From contig CAXYYJ010000003.1 in NCBI GenBank assembly GCA_964293475.1, positions 65,585 to 129,584 on the forward strand: a stretch of DNA of 64,000 nucleotides, read 5' to 3'. Source of the stretch: UBA12170 sp964293475 (GTDB lineage: Bacteria; Bacteroidota; Bacteroidia; Bacteroidales; UBA12170). This document shows, piece by piece, positions 53,858 to 63,600 of this stretch. A program made the translations under genes and the position numbers. Numbering within the stretch: the stretch's first letter is position 1; every line of letters begins with the position of its first letter. The notes under the pieces were generated by a model, which made no database searches, was not told where the DNA came from, and was given only the letters and a program-made list of their open reading frames with translations.

Positions 53858-55945
53858 ATGCAAACAAAAACAATATCGACTCAAAAAGGATTTCAATTAC
53901 AAAGCACCTTGCTGATGTTATTCCTTATTTTAAGCTCCGTTTTAATGGCGCAGGTTCAATATACCGACCGAGTTCCTAATGAAGAGTTTTGGGCAAGTAA
54001 CAGAATGGCCATTGATATAAATAATGACAATGTTCATGATTTTATCCTGTCTTTCAGATTCAAAACCGCTCATAGCTTAAGTGATTATTCAGGGCAGTTA
54101 ATGATTCAGTCGCTAAACGGCAATCAGGTGGCTGTTGAAAACGATAGCGCTGCAGCCTTTGCCGATAATTCTGAAATCCATGCTGGATTGAATTGGTCAG
54201 GCGATAGTGTGGTCAAAATTCAATATGTTTCAACCGAAAGTAATGTGGATATTGGTAACTGGTTGGGGATAAAAACCGGGTATCTGGGCGTAAGAATTAA
54301 ATCTGACAACGATTATCATTACGGTTGGATAAGACTCTATAGAAATTCCATGATATCTACATTTCTACTCGATTATGCTCTGGAGCAAAGTGTTGGGGTT
54401 TCTATTATGGCAGGCCATGGCATCCCAAATTTGGCCACATCGCTTTCTGCTCAATCAATTGCAAATAACGGTTTGCCATCGGATATAAACATTACAGCAA
54501 CCCGCGCCATAGCCGACTCAATTTTTTACGAATACCGCATGATTATTGCAAAAGCCGATGATAGTTCAGCAAGTAGTCTGACTGAAATGCTGTCGGTAGC
54601 AGATAGTTGTTATCGGCAAGTGACTGTTGACGCTCTCACGAATGAGGAATTGTTTAGTATTCAGCTGGATACTGCTGTATTGGATAAAGATGGAGAGAAA
54701 TTGGTATCAAATATCAACTATGTGGCTCATCTGTTAAATATGGGAAAAAATGCTGCTAACCATGTTTTATCGGTTCCTTCAAAACCTTTTAACATAGGTA
54801 AAAAGCTTGAAAGAGCAAGAAATGTATCAGCAATTGATGTGGATGATAATCAGCAGATTTCCGATGTTTTAGTGAAGTTTAATGTGGATACCATCATGGG
54901 GAATTCCTATACTTACCGGATTTATTATGGGCTACCTAAGGATATGGATGAATTTACAGTTACTTCGGCTTTGGCACTGGATCAGAATCATTATACATCA
55001 TTACAAACCGATAACCTTAACCCATCTGGATTTCTGATTTCAGGCCAAAAAGATATCATGGGAAATGATTTTGTGCCTGGTAGTTTATATAAGGTCAGAG
55101 TTTTGAATTTCGCATCGGAGAATTCCGAAATGTTAAGTGTTCTTTCAGAAACATCGAGAGCATTCTTTATTTCAGAATCAGAAACTTTTACTGCGGGTCA
55201 AAAAGAAGGAAACTTTGTATCGTATTACGAGTGGGATCAGGTTTTTTCTGAAAGGAATTATTGGACTTCAAATTCAAATGATTACTATTACCCATTAGAT
55301 GTGAACAGAGACGGGGAAAGTGATTTTTTTGCGGTAGGCGCAAGAAAATATTTAATGAGCATTATCCCGATTCATGAGAATGAAGTTATGATTCATACTG
55401 ATTATATTCAGGAAAAATGGCTGGATGTTCTTGCGGAAGGCGAAAAAATCTCTGACGATAATGTCTGGACTTCAGACAAAGCAATTCTGCTCTTTTATTC
55501 ATTAAGTTTCAGGGATATTACGCATTCCGGATTGATTCCAACTGATTACGATAACACTGATTTTTATATTGCTTTGCGGATAAAAAAATCTGATTCGTGG
55601 CAATATGCCTGGCTGAGATTACAGGGTGAAGGTACTTTTTTGTATTATGTTGAATACGGTATATATGATCAAATGACAGGTAATCAGGAAATTAATGCCA
55701 ATAAAACACGACTGTCAATAAGTCCCAACCCCGCCTCCGACAATATTCAGATTACTTCGGGCGATTTGAATTTTTCTAATACTAAAGTGCTGGTTTATAA
55801 TGTTCTCGGTCAGCAAATAGATCATTTTAGCCTGGTTTCTGATTCCTATACTTACCCCGTGAACAATCTTGAAAAAGGCATGTATTACCTCGTTCTTGTT
55901 CAGGATGGTAGCAGAACTGAATCGCATAAATTTCTGGTAGAATAG
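53858..55945 (+). CDS. T9SS secreted protein, paralogue B of a tandem pair
   Basis: The signal peptide ends VLMAQ. It repeats the layout of the preceding protein: DINNDNVHDF with HYGWIRLYR near the N-terminus, Ig-like middle, DVNRDGESDFF with QYAWLRLQG near the C-terminus, and a type A sorting domain starting ISPNPASDN with EKGMYYLVLV. The pair arose by gene duplication and has diverged strongly. Co-transcribed with its neighbour by spacing. Confidence 0.78.
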   Translation: MQTKTISTQKGFQLQSTLLMLFLILSSVLMAQVQYTDRVPNEEFWASNRMAIDINNDNVHDFILSFRFKTAHSLSDYSGQLMIQSLNGNQVAVENDSAAAFADNSEIHAGLNWSGDSVVKIQYVSTESNVDIGNWLGIKTGYLGVRIKSDNDYHYGWIRLYRNSMISTFLLDYALEQSVGVSIMAGHGIPNLATSLSAQSIANNGLPSDINITATRAIADSIFYEYRMIIAKADDSSASSLTEMLSVADSCYRQVTVDALTNEELFSIQLDTAVLDKDGEKLVSNINYVAHLLNMGKNAANHVLSVPSKPFNIGKKLERARNVSAIDVDDNQQISDVLVKFNVDTIMGNSYTYRIYYGLPKDMDEFTVTSALALDQNHYTSLQTDNLNPSGFLISGQKDIMGNDFVPGSLYKVRVLNFASENSEMLSVLSETSRAFFISESETFTAGQKEGNFVSYYEWDQVFSERNYWTSNSNDYYYPLDVNRDGESDFFAVGARKYLMSIIPIHENEVMIHTDYIQEKWLDVLAEGEKISDDNVWTSDKAILLFYSLSFRDITHSGLIPTDYDNTDFYIALRIKKSDSWQYAWLRLQGEGTFLYYVEYGIYDQMTGNQEINANKTRLSISPNPASDNIQITSGDLNFSNTKVLVYNVLGQQIDHFSLVSDSYTYPVNNLEKGMYYLVLVQDGSRTESHKFLVE

Positions 55946-55999
55946 CTTGAACTTTTTTGCCTTTCTGCGCTTGATTTCTGTTTCCCGGTGGTTCAAAAA

Positions 56000-56083
56000 A
56001 GTATTAAATAATCCACTATACTGGAGAAATTAGTATTAAATAATCCATTATACTGGAGAAATTAGTATTAAATTATCCGATAG
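56000..56083. repeat. Tandem 32-bp repeats upstream of the second ATPase
   Basis: Two copies of a 32-base unit (AGTATTAAATAATCC followed by a segment ending GGAGAAATT) differ at one base, 56000-56031 and 56032-56063; a partial third copy runs to about 56083. Each unit holds AGTAT facing ATACT. The array ends about 15 bases before the -7 box. Confidence 0.85.
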
Positions 56084-56097
56084 AACAAATTTTATTT

Positions 56098-56105
56098 TAT
56101 CTTTG
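56098..56105 (+). promoter_or_regulatory. Predicted -7 box of the second ATPase
   Basis: TATCTTTG fits TAnnTTTG and ends only four bases before the ATG at 56110, which suggests a leaderless transcript. Confidence 0.6.
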
Positions 56106-56109
56106 TTTC

Positions 56110-57243
56110 ATGAAAACATTGATAAATAGGAAATTAAACGTAATTCTTGAAAAATTACAAAACCAGGGGAAAGCCATAGTGGTTTTAGGCGCCAGACAGG
56201 TAGGAAAAACAACCTTGCTCAAAAATCTTGGCGAAAATACCGAGGCTGTTCTTTGGCTAAATGCCGATGATGTGACAGTTAGAAACCGACTCAACCTACT
56301 ATCGGTCGATGCTTTGCAGGGAGTTATTGGAAATTACAGAACTGTAATTATTGATGAAATACAGAGGCTCGAAAACTCTGGATTGTTACTCAAGATTCTG
56401 GTGGATCATTTTAAAGAGGTTCAATTTTATGCTACAGGTTCGTCATCTCTCGAAATTGGCGATAAAATATTTGAACCCATGACAGGCAGAGCCTTTATAC
56501 TTCATCTATATCCATTCACCTTCTCCGAATTGTATGCCGGTTTATCACCATTTGAATGGGAACAAAAGCTCGACTTTCATATGGTTTATGGAAATTATCC
56601 CGAAGTCACCCAGAAACACGACATAGCCGAAATTATATTGAATAACCTGTCGCAGCAGTACTTGTATAAAGATATGCTGATATGGAAAGATATCCGAAAA
56701 CCAGACTTACTTGATAAACTGCTGAAATTGCTGTCGTACCAGGTGGGCTCCGAAGTTTCAACCACCGAGCTGGCCAATCAACTTAAAATAAAGGCAGAAA
56801 CTGTGGAGAATTATATCGATTTACTTGAAAAGGCTTTTGTGATTTTCAGGCTCAGGGCTTATTCTACCAATCCCCGCAAAGAAATAAGTAAAATGAATAA
56901 AGTGTTTTTTTGGGACAATGGTATCAGAAATGCCGTGATTGGCGATTTTCGGCCACTTACAAGCAGAACAGATCAGGGTGCTTTGTTCGAAAACCTGATG
57001 ATAAGTGAGCGACAGAAAAACAACGCCTGGAAGTTTCAGCAAAGCACAGGTTATTTCTGGAGGAATTACAACCAAAGTGAAGTGGATTATATCGAAAAAA
57101 CAACCACCACGCTCTCCGCTTTTGAGTTCAAATGGAATACACTAAAATCGCATAAGGTCACTCAGGCTTTCGTTAATCTGTACCCCGATGCGCAAACTAA
57201 GGTTATTACCCCCATGAATATGTTGGAATTTATCAACTATTGA
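56110..57243 (+). CDS. AAA_14/DUF4143 stand-alone ATPase
   Basis: Walker A GARQVGKT at residues 27-34 and Walker B VIIDEIQRL (Asp82, Glu83), then FYATGSSSLE as sensor region. The C-terminal half is DUF4143: a winged-helix-like part (SEVSTTELANQLKIKAETVENYIDLLEKAFVIF region, about 215-250) and a nuclease-fold-like end with EVDYIEK and SAFEFKW. This family is widespread and multicopy in Bacteroidota and archaea; its role is unknown. No partner gene is adjacent. The tandem repeats upstream suggest control by a repeat-binding protein, possibly itself. Confidence 0.88.
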   Translation: MKTLINRKLNVILEKLQNQGKAIVVLGARQVGKTTLLKNLGENTEAVLWLNADDVTVRNRLNLLSVDALQGVIGNYRTVIIDEIQRLENSGLLLKILVDHFKEVQFYATGSSSLEIGDKIFEPMTGRAFILHLYPFTFSELYAGLSPFEWEQKLDFHMVYGNYPEVTQKHDIAEIILNNLSQQYLYKDMLIWKDIRKPDLLDKLLKLLSYQVGSEVSTTELANQLKIKAETVENYIDLLEKAFVIFRLRAYSTNPRKEISKMNKVFFWDNGIRNAVIGDFRPLTSRTDQGALFENLMISERQKNNAWKFQQSTGYFWRNYNQSEVDYIEKTTTTLSAFEFKWNTLKSHKVTQAFVNLYPDAQTKVITPMNMLEFINY

Positions 57244-57307
57244 TAAACACAGGTCCCATTTTTATAAGCTTTTCCATATCTTTGAGGCTTGAACCGAAAA
57301 AAGCATC

Positions 57308-58420
57308 ATGCACCTTAAGCAACTCAAATTCACCAATTTTAAAAACTATGAGGAGGGAGAAATGGAATTTTCACCCAAAATCAACTGCTTTATTGGGAAT
57401 AACGGAGTGGGGAAAACAAATATCCTCGATGCCATCTATTACCTCAGTTTTTGCAAAAGCTATTTCACATCGGTCGATGCACAGAACATCCGCCACAGTC
57501 AGGATTTTTTCTCCATCCATGGATTTTATCAGCAGGCGGGGGGCTCCAACGAGAAGGTTCAGTGCATTCTGAAACCCAATAAAAAAAAGTATTTCAAGCT
57601 CAACGACAAGGAATACGAGCGCCTGAGCGACCATATCGGGCTCATTCCGCTGGTAATGATTTCTCCCTACGACCGCGACCTTATTAATAACCACAGCGAT
57701 GTGCGCCGGAAATATCTCGATGGTGTTATTTCGCAGTTTAACGCGTTGTATCTGAGCAATCTGATGAACTATAACCGCGTTCTCGTTCAACGAAATGCCT
57801 TGCTCAAAACCTTTTGGGAAAACCGCTATTTCGATGCCGATTTGCTGGAGATGTGGGACAATAAATTGGTGGATCTGGGGCAGCAAATTTATGAGGTCAG
57901 AGCCGAATTTATTAAGGATTTTCTCCCCATTTTTCAGCGATATTTCGAAGTCATCAGCGAAGGGAAGGAGCAAGTGGGACTCGATTATATTTCGCAGCTC
58001 GCCGAGTCACCGTTTCAGCAATTGCTGAAGGAGAGTCTGCCCAAAGACCAGTCAAGCCGTTTCACCAATTCGGGCATTCACAAAGACGATCTGGAGTTTC
58101 TTCTGGGGGGCTATCCGCTGAAAAAGTATGGATCTCAGGGACAGCAAAAATCGTTTGTCATTGCCATAAAACTGGCTCAGTTTGAATATATGCGGCTCAT
58201 TAAAAATCAAAAACCCATTTTGCTTCTCGACGATATTTTTGATAAGCTTGACGAACGGCGGGTGCATCAAATCGTAAAGTTGGTGAACGAAGACGAGTTT
58301 GGACAAGTCTTTATCACCGATACCCAACAGGAGCGCATTGAGCAGATTTTTGTAAACCATCAAATCGATCATCGCATATTTCGCATTGAAAATCAACAAA
58401 TTTCACTACTAAACCCATAG
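57308..58420 (+). CDS. recF: DNA replication and repair protein RecF
   Basis: An SMC-like ATPase of 370 residues: Walker A GNNGVGKTN near residues 31-39, the RecF signature YGSQGQQKSFVIAIKLAQ and Walker B ILLLDDIFDKLDERR. RecF loads RecA at gaps with RecO and RecR. A DciA-like gene follows after four bases. Confidence 0.95.
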   Translation: MHLKQLKFTNFKNYEEGEMEFSPKINCFIGNNGVGKTNILDAIYYLSFCKSYFTSVDAQNIRHSQDFFSIHGFYQQAGGSNEKVQCILKPNKKKYFKLNDKEYERLSDHIGLIPLVMISPYDRDLINNHSDVRRKYLDGVISQFNALYLSNLMNYNRVLVQRNALLKTFWENRYFDADLLEMWDNKLVDLGQQIYEVRAEFIKDFLPIFQRYFEVISEGKEQVGLDYISQLAESPFQQLLKESLPKDQSSRFTNSGIHKDDLEFLLGGYPLKKYGSQGQQKSFVIAIKLAQFEYMRLIKNQKPILLLDDIFDKLDERRVHQIVKLVNEDEFGQVFITDTQQERIEQIFVNHQIDHRIFRIENQQISLLNP

Positions 58421-58424
58421 CGCT

Positions 58425-58718
58425 ATGTTTTCCGGACAAAAAGAAATAAAATTAGGCGATGCCATCAAGGAGTTTCTAAAGGAAATGCATATTGATGAAA
58501 AAGTAGACGAAGTTCGCGCTTTGGAAGCATGGGAGCGCATGATGGGAGAACACATCAACAACCGCATTATAAGCAAACGAATTTCCAAATCCATTCTCTA
58601 TATCCACCTCGATTCGGCAGCACTACGCTACGAGCTAACCTTTCGCCGCGAGGAGCTGAAAAATGCCATCAACAAAACCGTGGGAAAACCTGTGGTAAAG
58701 GATATTGTGTTCACATAG
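58425..58718 (+). CDS. DUF721 / DciA-like protein
   Basis: A 97-residue protein with the DUF721 pattern: LGDAIKEFLKEM, ALEAWERMMGEHINNRI and LYIHLDSAALRYELTFRREEL. DUF721 includes DciA, the ancestral replicative helicase operator. Its position four bases after recF fits a replication role; loading of DnaB is inferred from the family. Confidence 0.85.
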   Translation: MFSGQKEIKLGDAIKEFLKEMHIDEKVDEVRALEAWERMMGEHINNRIISKRISKSILYIHLDSAALRYELTFRREELKNAINKTVGKPVVKDIVFT

Positions 58719-58757
58719 TGGTCGGCAACTTACAAACCAGAAACATGATAAAATAAA

Positions 58758-58785
58758 AAAAGCGAAGCCCGCAGACTTCGCTTTT
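58758..58785. terminator. Bidirectional terminator between the DciA-like gene and the T9SS gene
   Basis: A perfect 10-bp stem AAAAGCGAAG/CTTCGCTTTT with an 8-base loop; the flanks are A-rich on one side and T-rich on the other, so it can serve both convergent genes. Confidence 0.8.
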
Positions 58786-58804
58786 CGATTTATATTGGGT
58801 AGAA

Positions 58805-61744
58805 CTATTTCACCACAATTTTTCTAACTTTACCATAATCGTCGGTTCCGAACCGCACAATGTAAACGCCTTTGGGTGCGTAGGACATATCGATATCGTA
58901 GGTGTAATTTCCATTGGCTTTTACAACTCTGTTATGAATAACACATTGTCCCATAGCATTATGCACATCAATTCGCAAGGGTTTTTCATATTCTTCGGTA
59001 ACGAGCAAAGCTCTGAAATGATTGTTGCCCAAAGAGGTAACACTCATTTCGGCATTTTGAACAGGAGTTGGTTCAATTCCGATGGGAAGAATAACGTTCA
59101 CCATATAATCTTCGGTTTCGCCACCTTCTAAAATATCTTCGCAAGCATCTTCATCACCAATTGGCACTATCCAGCTAAGCTTAACGCGAAGCAAATGCTC
59201 CCCTAAATTAGCTCCTTCGGGAACCACCAAATCGTTGGTAACGGTATAATTTCCAGCACCTTGTCCGGCACCTACTATAAAACCACTCACCACTTCATCG
59301 GCGGCAAAGGTAAAATCGTCGTTAAAGTCAATCCAAACCTTAACATACTGATTGCCAAATCCGGTTGACAAGGTGAAATCGTTAGTACTGTTCACATCCA
59401 AATCGGTGGAAAGATTCACGTAATCGCCGTAGCCATTGGCTGAACATTCAGATACGTTTGCAATGGTGCCCAACTGAAAGAGCTCAATGGCATGACCACC
59501 GCCGCAATTAGATGCTGGCAGGCAATTGCTGTTTACAACTACTTGATTAACTGTATCGTTGTTCATGTCAATATCGTTATTCAGCGAAGTGAAGGCTTGC
59601 ATATTATGAACCCCAAAAACCGACATATCCACAGTTTGAGAGAAGGTAAACTCGTGAGTTTCGCCCATTTGAACAGTTCCCGAAAGGCTTTCTGTAACCA
59701 GAGTTCCATCGGCAATATATGAAACATCGAAATTTGACTGGGGTTGGGTTCCGTAATTTTTAACCTGTACCACCACACTTTCATTGCTTGTTAAATTCTC
59801 ACCCGAAGTTGGAGACACAATGACTTCAATACCCAAATCGTTGGGGCCTAAGAATTTAACTACTGCTGTTGCTGTATCATTGGCAATATCCTCATCCATA
59901 TCGAGCGAGGTGAATGCTTTGATGGTATAGGACTGACCCATAATGCTCAAATCAGCGGTTTGGGCAAAAGTAAACGACTCGTAACCCTGGGAAATAAGTG
60001 TTGAAGTGAAGGTTTCAGAAACTACATCTCCACCGTCAATTTGATAACTTACTGTAAAATTGGATTGTTCGGCTTCTCCGCCATTAAAAACAGTAACGGT
60101 AATAGCTTCGGCATCGGTTAAAGAACCAGTAACGGGAGAAGTAATTTCGCTCACGCCCAGGTCGTTGATATAATCGGGGGCAATTTGAAAAACACCCACC
60201 ACATCGGTTCTGGCGCCAGCATTAAAATATTCGGCAATATGCCAGAAAGTTTTGTCATTGGTGGGATCCACGGTTAAGTGAACATAATCGGCCAAACGGT
60301 TCGATGGGTCGTTGGTAGTACTTTGAGCCAAAAGTGTCTCATCAATGGTCATTTGACCGAGTGGGTCGTTGGCATATCTTCCGGTATAATAAATGGCAAT
60401 TTTTTCGGTGGAACTCACTGTGGTATAACCCATTCCAATGTTTCCGTTCATGTCCATGGCCATACTTCCCGAGAAAGCGTCTTTGTTATTATTGGGAGAA
60501 ATATAGGTTCCTTCCTGATAAATTTCCCAGGGCTGACCATCGCCGGTTTGACGAAGCTCATACCATCTGATTCCGGCCAATTCTCCGCTTCCACCATCGG
60601 TATCCACTACAAAATTGAAAAGGGCTGAGTTATAACCCGCAAATCTTCTGTATTGTGCCTGATTCATGATGGTGGCCTGAAGAATGTCGATATTGGGCCC
60701 GGCAGGTTGGGGGCGGTTATTGAAAGAGCCTCCATCGAAAACGGAGATAAAAGGTGCAGTTGGTATTTGAGTAGCAGAAGAAATGGTGCTGTTTGTGGTG
60801 GTTTCCCAATCCACATTCACGGTCCAGACTTTTAAATGGTCATTGCTTACACCACCCCAGGCATCATCCTGTAAATAAACAACATAGGCATTTCCTGCAG
60901 GAGGTAAATCGCCATTGGTAACGTTAAAAAACTGGGGGCTGTAAAATCCGCTCGTGGCTAATCCGGGAAGTGGCAAGGCCACCCATTGCGATGGATTACC
61001 CAAAAGCATTACTTCGCGCTCCATAACGAATACCTTGTTCGATGCTCCAATATTTGCCGTAACATAATATCCATCGGACCAAATAGAGAATTTAGGATAA
61101 TCGGGAAATTGCCCTGTGGTGAAGCCTGTTGTGTAAATATACCAGTCATCGTTTACGGGGTCGGGACCCTGACAAATAGCCACATTGAGTCCGTTTGGAC
61201 TTTCGTCGAATTCCGTAATAATGAACCTGTCGGCAGCTACATCATAAAGAACAATAGGGTCGCCCATATTGTTTCCAGGAAATAGAGTGGATAAGTTGGC
61301 CGCGGGGGTTAATGGGTTTCCCGATTTGTCGAAAATCCTAAAGCCAGTATTCCATGCGCCCACAAAGTGATTGGGCCCGACGGCACCAGTGGGATCGGAA
61401 GGTGTATAGGGCGAAACATTGGCATTGAAAACCAATAAAGCTTCCTTTCCGGCTTTATTGGCTGCCTTTTTCTGATTTTCAACCAGCGGATCGGTGCCAA
61501 ATTGTACCCCTTTACCAGGAATAACATTGTTGATTCCTCTTTGTTTGGGATGACCCAACTTTTCGGGTTCATTGGGGTCTGTTACTTTTAGAGTTCCTGC
61601 TGCTATCTGTTTTGCAATACTTGGAACTAAAATGGGTTTAGGCATAAAGCCTGTCTCGCTGGCCTTTACAGAGCCATTATCCTGAGCCATTGCAGTAAAA
61701 CCAAACAGCGCAAGAAACATGAAAATTGTTGAAATATATCTCAT
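58805..61744 (-). CDS. Large T9SS secreted protein with CARDB-like and GEVED domains
   Basis: The signal peptide ends TAMAQ. The N-terminal ~530 residues form a large beta-rich region (GAVGPNHFVGAWNTGFRIFD, WNIGMGY-type strands). Two CARDB-like repeats follow (NDLGVSEITSPVTG and NDLGIEVIVSPTSG starts, ~90 residues apart), then a GEVED domain (VKVWIDFNDDFTF with two Cys pairs), then a type A sorting domain ending KVRKIVVK. The order is typical of large Bacteroidota surface proteins. Substrate unknown; no catalytic residues recognised. Confidence 0.8.
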   Translation of the reverse strand: MRYISTIFMFLALFGFTAMAQDNGSVKASETGFMPKPILVPSIAKQIAAGTLKVTDPNEPEKLGHPKQRGINNVIPGKGVQFGTDPLVENQKKAANKAGKEALLVFNANVSPYTPSDPTGAVGPNHFVGAWNTGFRIFDKSGNPLTPAANLSTLFPGNNMGDPIVLYDVAADRFIITEFDESPNGLNVAICQGPDPVNDDWYIYTTGFTTGQFPDYPKFSIWSDGYYVTANIGASNKVFVMEREVMLLGNPSQWVALPLPGLATSGFYSPQFFNVTNGDLPPAGNAYVVYLQDDAWGGVSNDHLKVWTVNVDWETTTNSTISSATQIPTAPFISVFDGGSFNNRPQPAGPNIDILQATIMNQAQYRRFAGYNSALFNFVVDTDGGSGELAGIRWYELRQTGDGQPWEIYQEGTYISPNNNKDAFSGSMAMDMNGNIGMGYTTVSSTEKIAIYYTGRYANDPLGQMTIDETLLAQSTTNDPSNRLADYVHLTVDPTNDKTFWHIAEYFNAGARTDVVGVFQIAPDYINDLGVSEITSPVTGSLTDAEAITVTVFNGGEAEQSNFTVSYQIDGGDVVSETFTSTLISQGYESFTFAQTADLSIMGQSYTIKAFTSLDMDEDIANDTATAVVKFLGPNDLGIEVIVSPTSGENLTSNESVVVQVKNYGTQPQSNFDVSYIADGTLVTESLSGTVQMGETHEFTFSQTVDMSVFGVHNMQAFTSLNNDIDMNNDTVNQVVVNSNCLPASNCGGGHAIELFQLGTIANVSECSANGYGDYVNLSTDLDVNSTNDFTLSTGFGNQYVKVWIDFNDDFTFAADEVVSGFIVGAGQGAGNYTVTNDLVVPEGANLGEHLLRVKLSWIVPIGDEDACEDILEGGETEDYMVNVILPIGIEPTPVQNAEMSVTSLGNNHFRALLVTEEYEKPLRIDVHNAMGQCVIHNRVVKANGNYTYDIDMSYAPKGVYIVRFGTDDYGKVRKIVVK

Positions 61745-62196
61745 TATAATAAAGGTTAATTAAGGCGGGCAATTTACTAAACTATTCTATATAAGGCGAA
61801 AATCAAAATCAGAGTTAAGATGAACTCATTTCTGGGCTTGGCCAGCTGATTGGATTTTTTAGATTTTTTAAAATTTTAAAGTATTGAAAATGAGAATAAT
61901 AAATCTATTTTCTAAAGGAATTATAACTTTGTTCAAACGACGGGGGTTAAAAATCCATCAGAATTTTAGATTATATTTAACAGTTTCAGGACAGCAATTC
62001 ACCAAAACCATCTTCCAATTAATTTCCTAACAAAAAAAGAAGCCTTTAGCATTACACTAAAGGCTCCGATGGTTTCTAAAAAGAGAGTTTATATTAAATA
62101 CAAATGATATTTAGTGCGTTAAATGAATTATATAATGCCGATGCTATAGCTGTTTAGTCCAATTCATATTGGACTATTACAGATATGCTTTCGGTA
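61745..62196. other. Intergenic region between two T9SS genes
   Basis: About 450 AT-rich bases; the only clear element is the terminator at 62031-62065. Confidence 0.55.
62031..62065 (-). terminator. Intrinsic terminator of the 420-residue T9SS gene
   Basis: A 9-bp stem AGCCTTTAG/CTAAAGGCT with a 7-base loop; read on the minus strand it is followed by a run of T. Confidence 0.75.
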
Positions 62197-63459
62197 TTAT
62201 TCTTTAATCATTTTAATTTGTGTCGAATAGTTTTTGGTTTTTAAAACCGCGTAGTATAATCCGGCGGGCAGGTCAGAGTTTTCCAAAGTCACCTGATGAT
62301 TTCCGGCTTGTGTGAACTCATTAACCAAAGTGCTGATTTCTCTACCCATGATATCATAGATTTTAAGGATCACCAAATCAGACTCTTCCACAGAATAGTT
62401 GATGGTGGTGGATTGAGAAAACGGGTTGGGATTGTTTTGTTGTAGCGACACCATAGCTGCTGATTCGGCGGGATTTGAAATGGCAGTCACCACGCTTGCA
62501 ATAGGCTGACGATAGAGTCCGCCAGTGGTTTCGCTGTTTTTGGATGATGCAGTGGCAATAAATAAATCGGTGGTAGAAGCGGTTGCGGCAATAATTTCGC
62601 CAGGAGTAACCAATGCAGTGAAATTAACTAAGTCACTGGTCACATAGGAGCTTTCCCCCAGAAAAAACAAGGCAAGCTGTCCGGAGTTGTAATCAATGGC
62701 CATAACGAGTAGGTTGAATTTTACATCGGCAATAAGTGGCGACCAGCTTTGGCCTAAATCTGAACTCATAAAAGCTCCCCCGTGGGTGGTGATCAAAGTA
62801 GTGGTATTGAGCACCAGCGAACCAGTAACCATGAGTTCATCGCCCGAAAGGCCATTGTTTCCCGATGTCCAGCTTGCAAATTGGTTTTGAGAGAAATAAA
62901 TGCCATTTTCTGTGTTCAAAGCCCATGTGTTTATTTCGTCGCTATATCCGCTTAAACCATTGATTTTTAATGCATCGCCGCTAATTCCGTTGTTGGCAGC
63001 ATTCCAAACAAGGTTTTCAGAATCGAGGGCAGTAAATACCCCATCGTTACGGGTTCCAACAAGCCATATTTCATCCACATCGTCAGCCTTGCTAAAGTAG
63101 GTGATGTCGGTACTGGGTAATCCGGTTCCTGTGGCATCAATATAAACACCATCTTCATCAATAATACCTCCCACAAAAGGGCCTCCCTGGGTACCCACAA
63201 GATAGGGCTCATCCAATGTGGAAGCAAACAGGAAATTGATGTTTTTGTTGGTCAAATTACCCGAAATATCTGTCCAGGAATTTCCGGCATCGGATGACTG
63301 AAATATTCCATCGCCATCGAAACCCACAAAAACACTCCCTTCCATTCCAGAGAGTGTAGTAACTGGTGTGGTGGTATTTTCAACTGGAATTGGAGTCCAC
63401 TGGCTATAGGTTAGGGTGGCCAGTAAAAGTGCCGAAGCAAGAAGTAAATTTTTTTTCAT
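62197..63459 (-). CDS. T9SS secreted protein with Asp-box propeller
   Basis: The signal peptide ends LTYSQ. Asp-box-like motifs SSDAGNSWTD, SQNQFASWTS and SSDLGQSWSP point to a sialidase-type beta-propeller. A type A sorting domain begins NNPNPFSQST and carries IYDIMGREISTLV, LPAGLYYAVL and final IKMIKE. It resembles the protein at 32946 in layout. No enzyme activity can be inferred. Confidence 0.8.
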   Translation of the reverse strand: MKKNLLLASALLLATLTYSQWTPIPVENTTTPVTTLSGMEGSVFVGFDGDGIFQSSDAGNSWTDISGNLTNKNINFLFASTLDEPYLVGTQGGPFVGGIIDEDGVYIDATGTGLPSTDITYFSKADDVDEIWLVGTRNDGVFTALDSENLVWNAANNGISGDALKINGLSGYSDEINTWALNTENGIYFSQNQFASWTSGNNGLSGDELMVTGSLVLNTTTLITTHGGAFMSSDLGQSWSPLIADVKFNLLVMAIDYNSGQLALFFLGESSYVTSDLVNFTALVTPGEIIAATASTTDLFIATASSKNSETTGGLYRQPIASVVTAISNPAESAAMVSLQQNNPNPFSQSTTINYSVEESDLVILKIYDIMGREISTLVNEFTQAGNHQVTLENSDLPAGLYYAVLKTKNYSTQIKMIKE

Positions 63460-63513
63460 AGTTGTAATTTTTTATGGATTAGTAAATATTTTATTTCATT
63501 GAAATTTGTTTAG

Positions 63514-63521
63514 CAAAACTA
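63514..63521 (-). promoter_or_regulatory. Predicted -7 box of the 420-residue T9SS gene
   Basis: Minus-strand TAGTTTTG fits TAnnTTTG, 54 bases before the ATG at 63459. Confidence 0.45.
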
Positions 63522-63600
63522 CATCGTGCTAAATATTAAAACCATACGAGGGATGTCGTATTTGGGGGGGATTCGTTTAGTATGTGGGACCATTCATTTT

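Noticed and set aside
57371..57973. 200-codon open frame on the minus strand
   Set aside because: It lies fully antisense within recF and has no family features.
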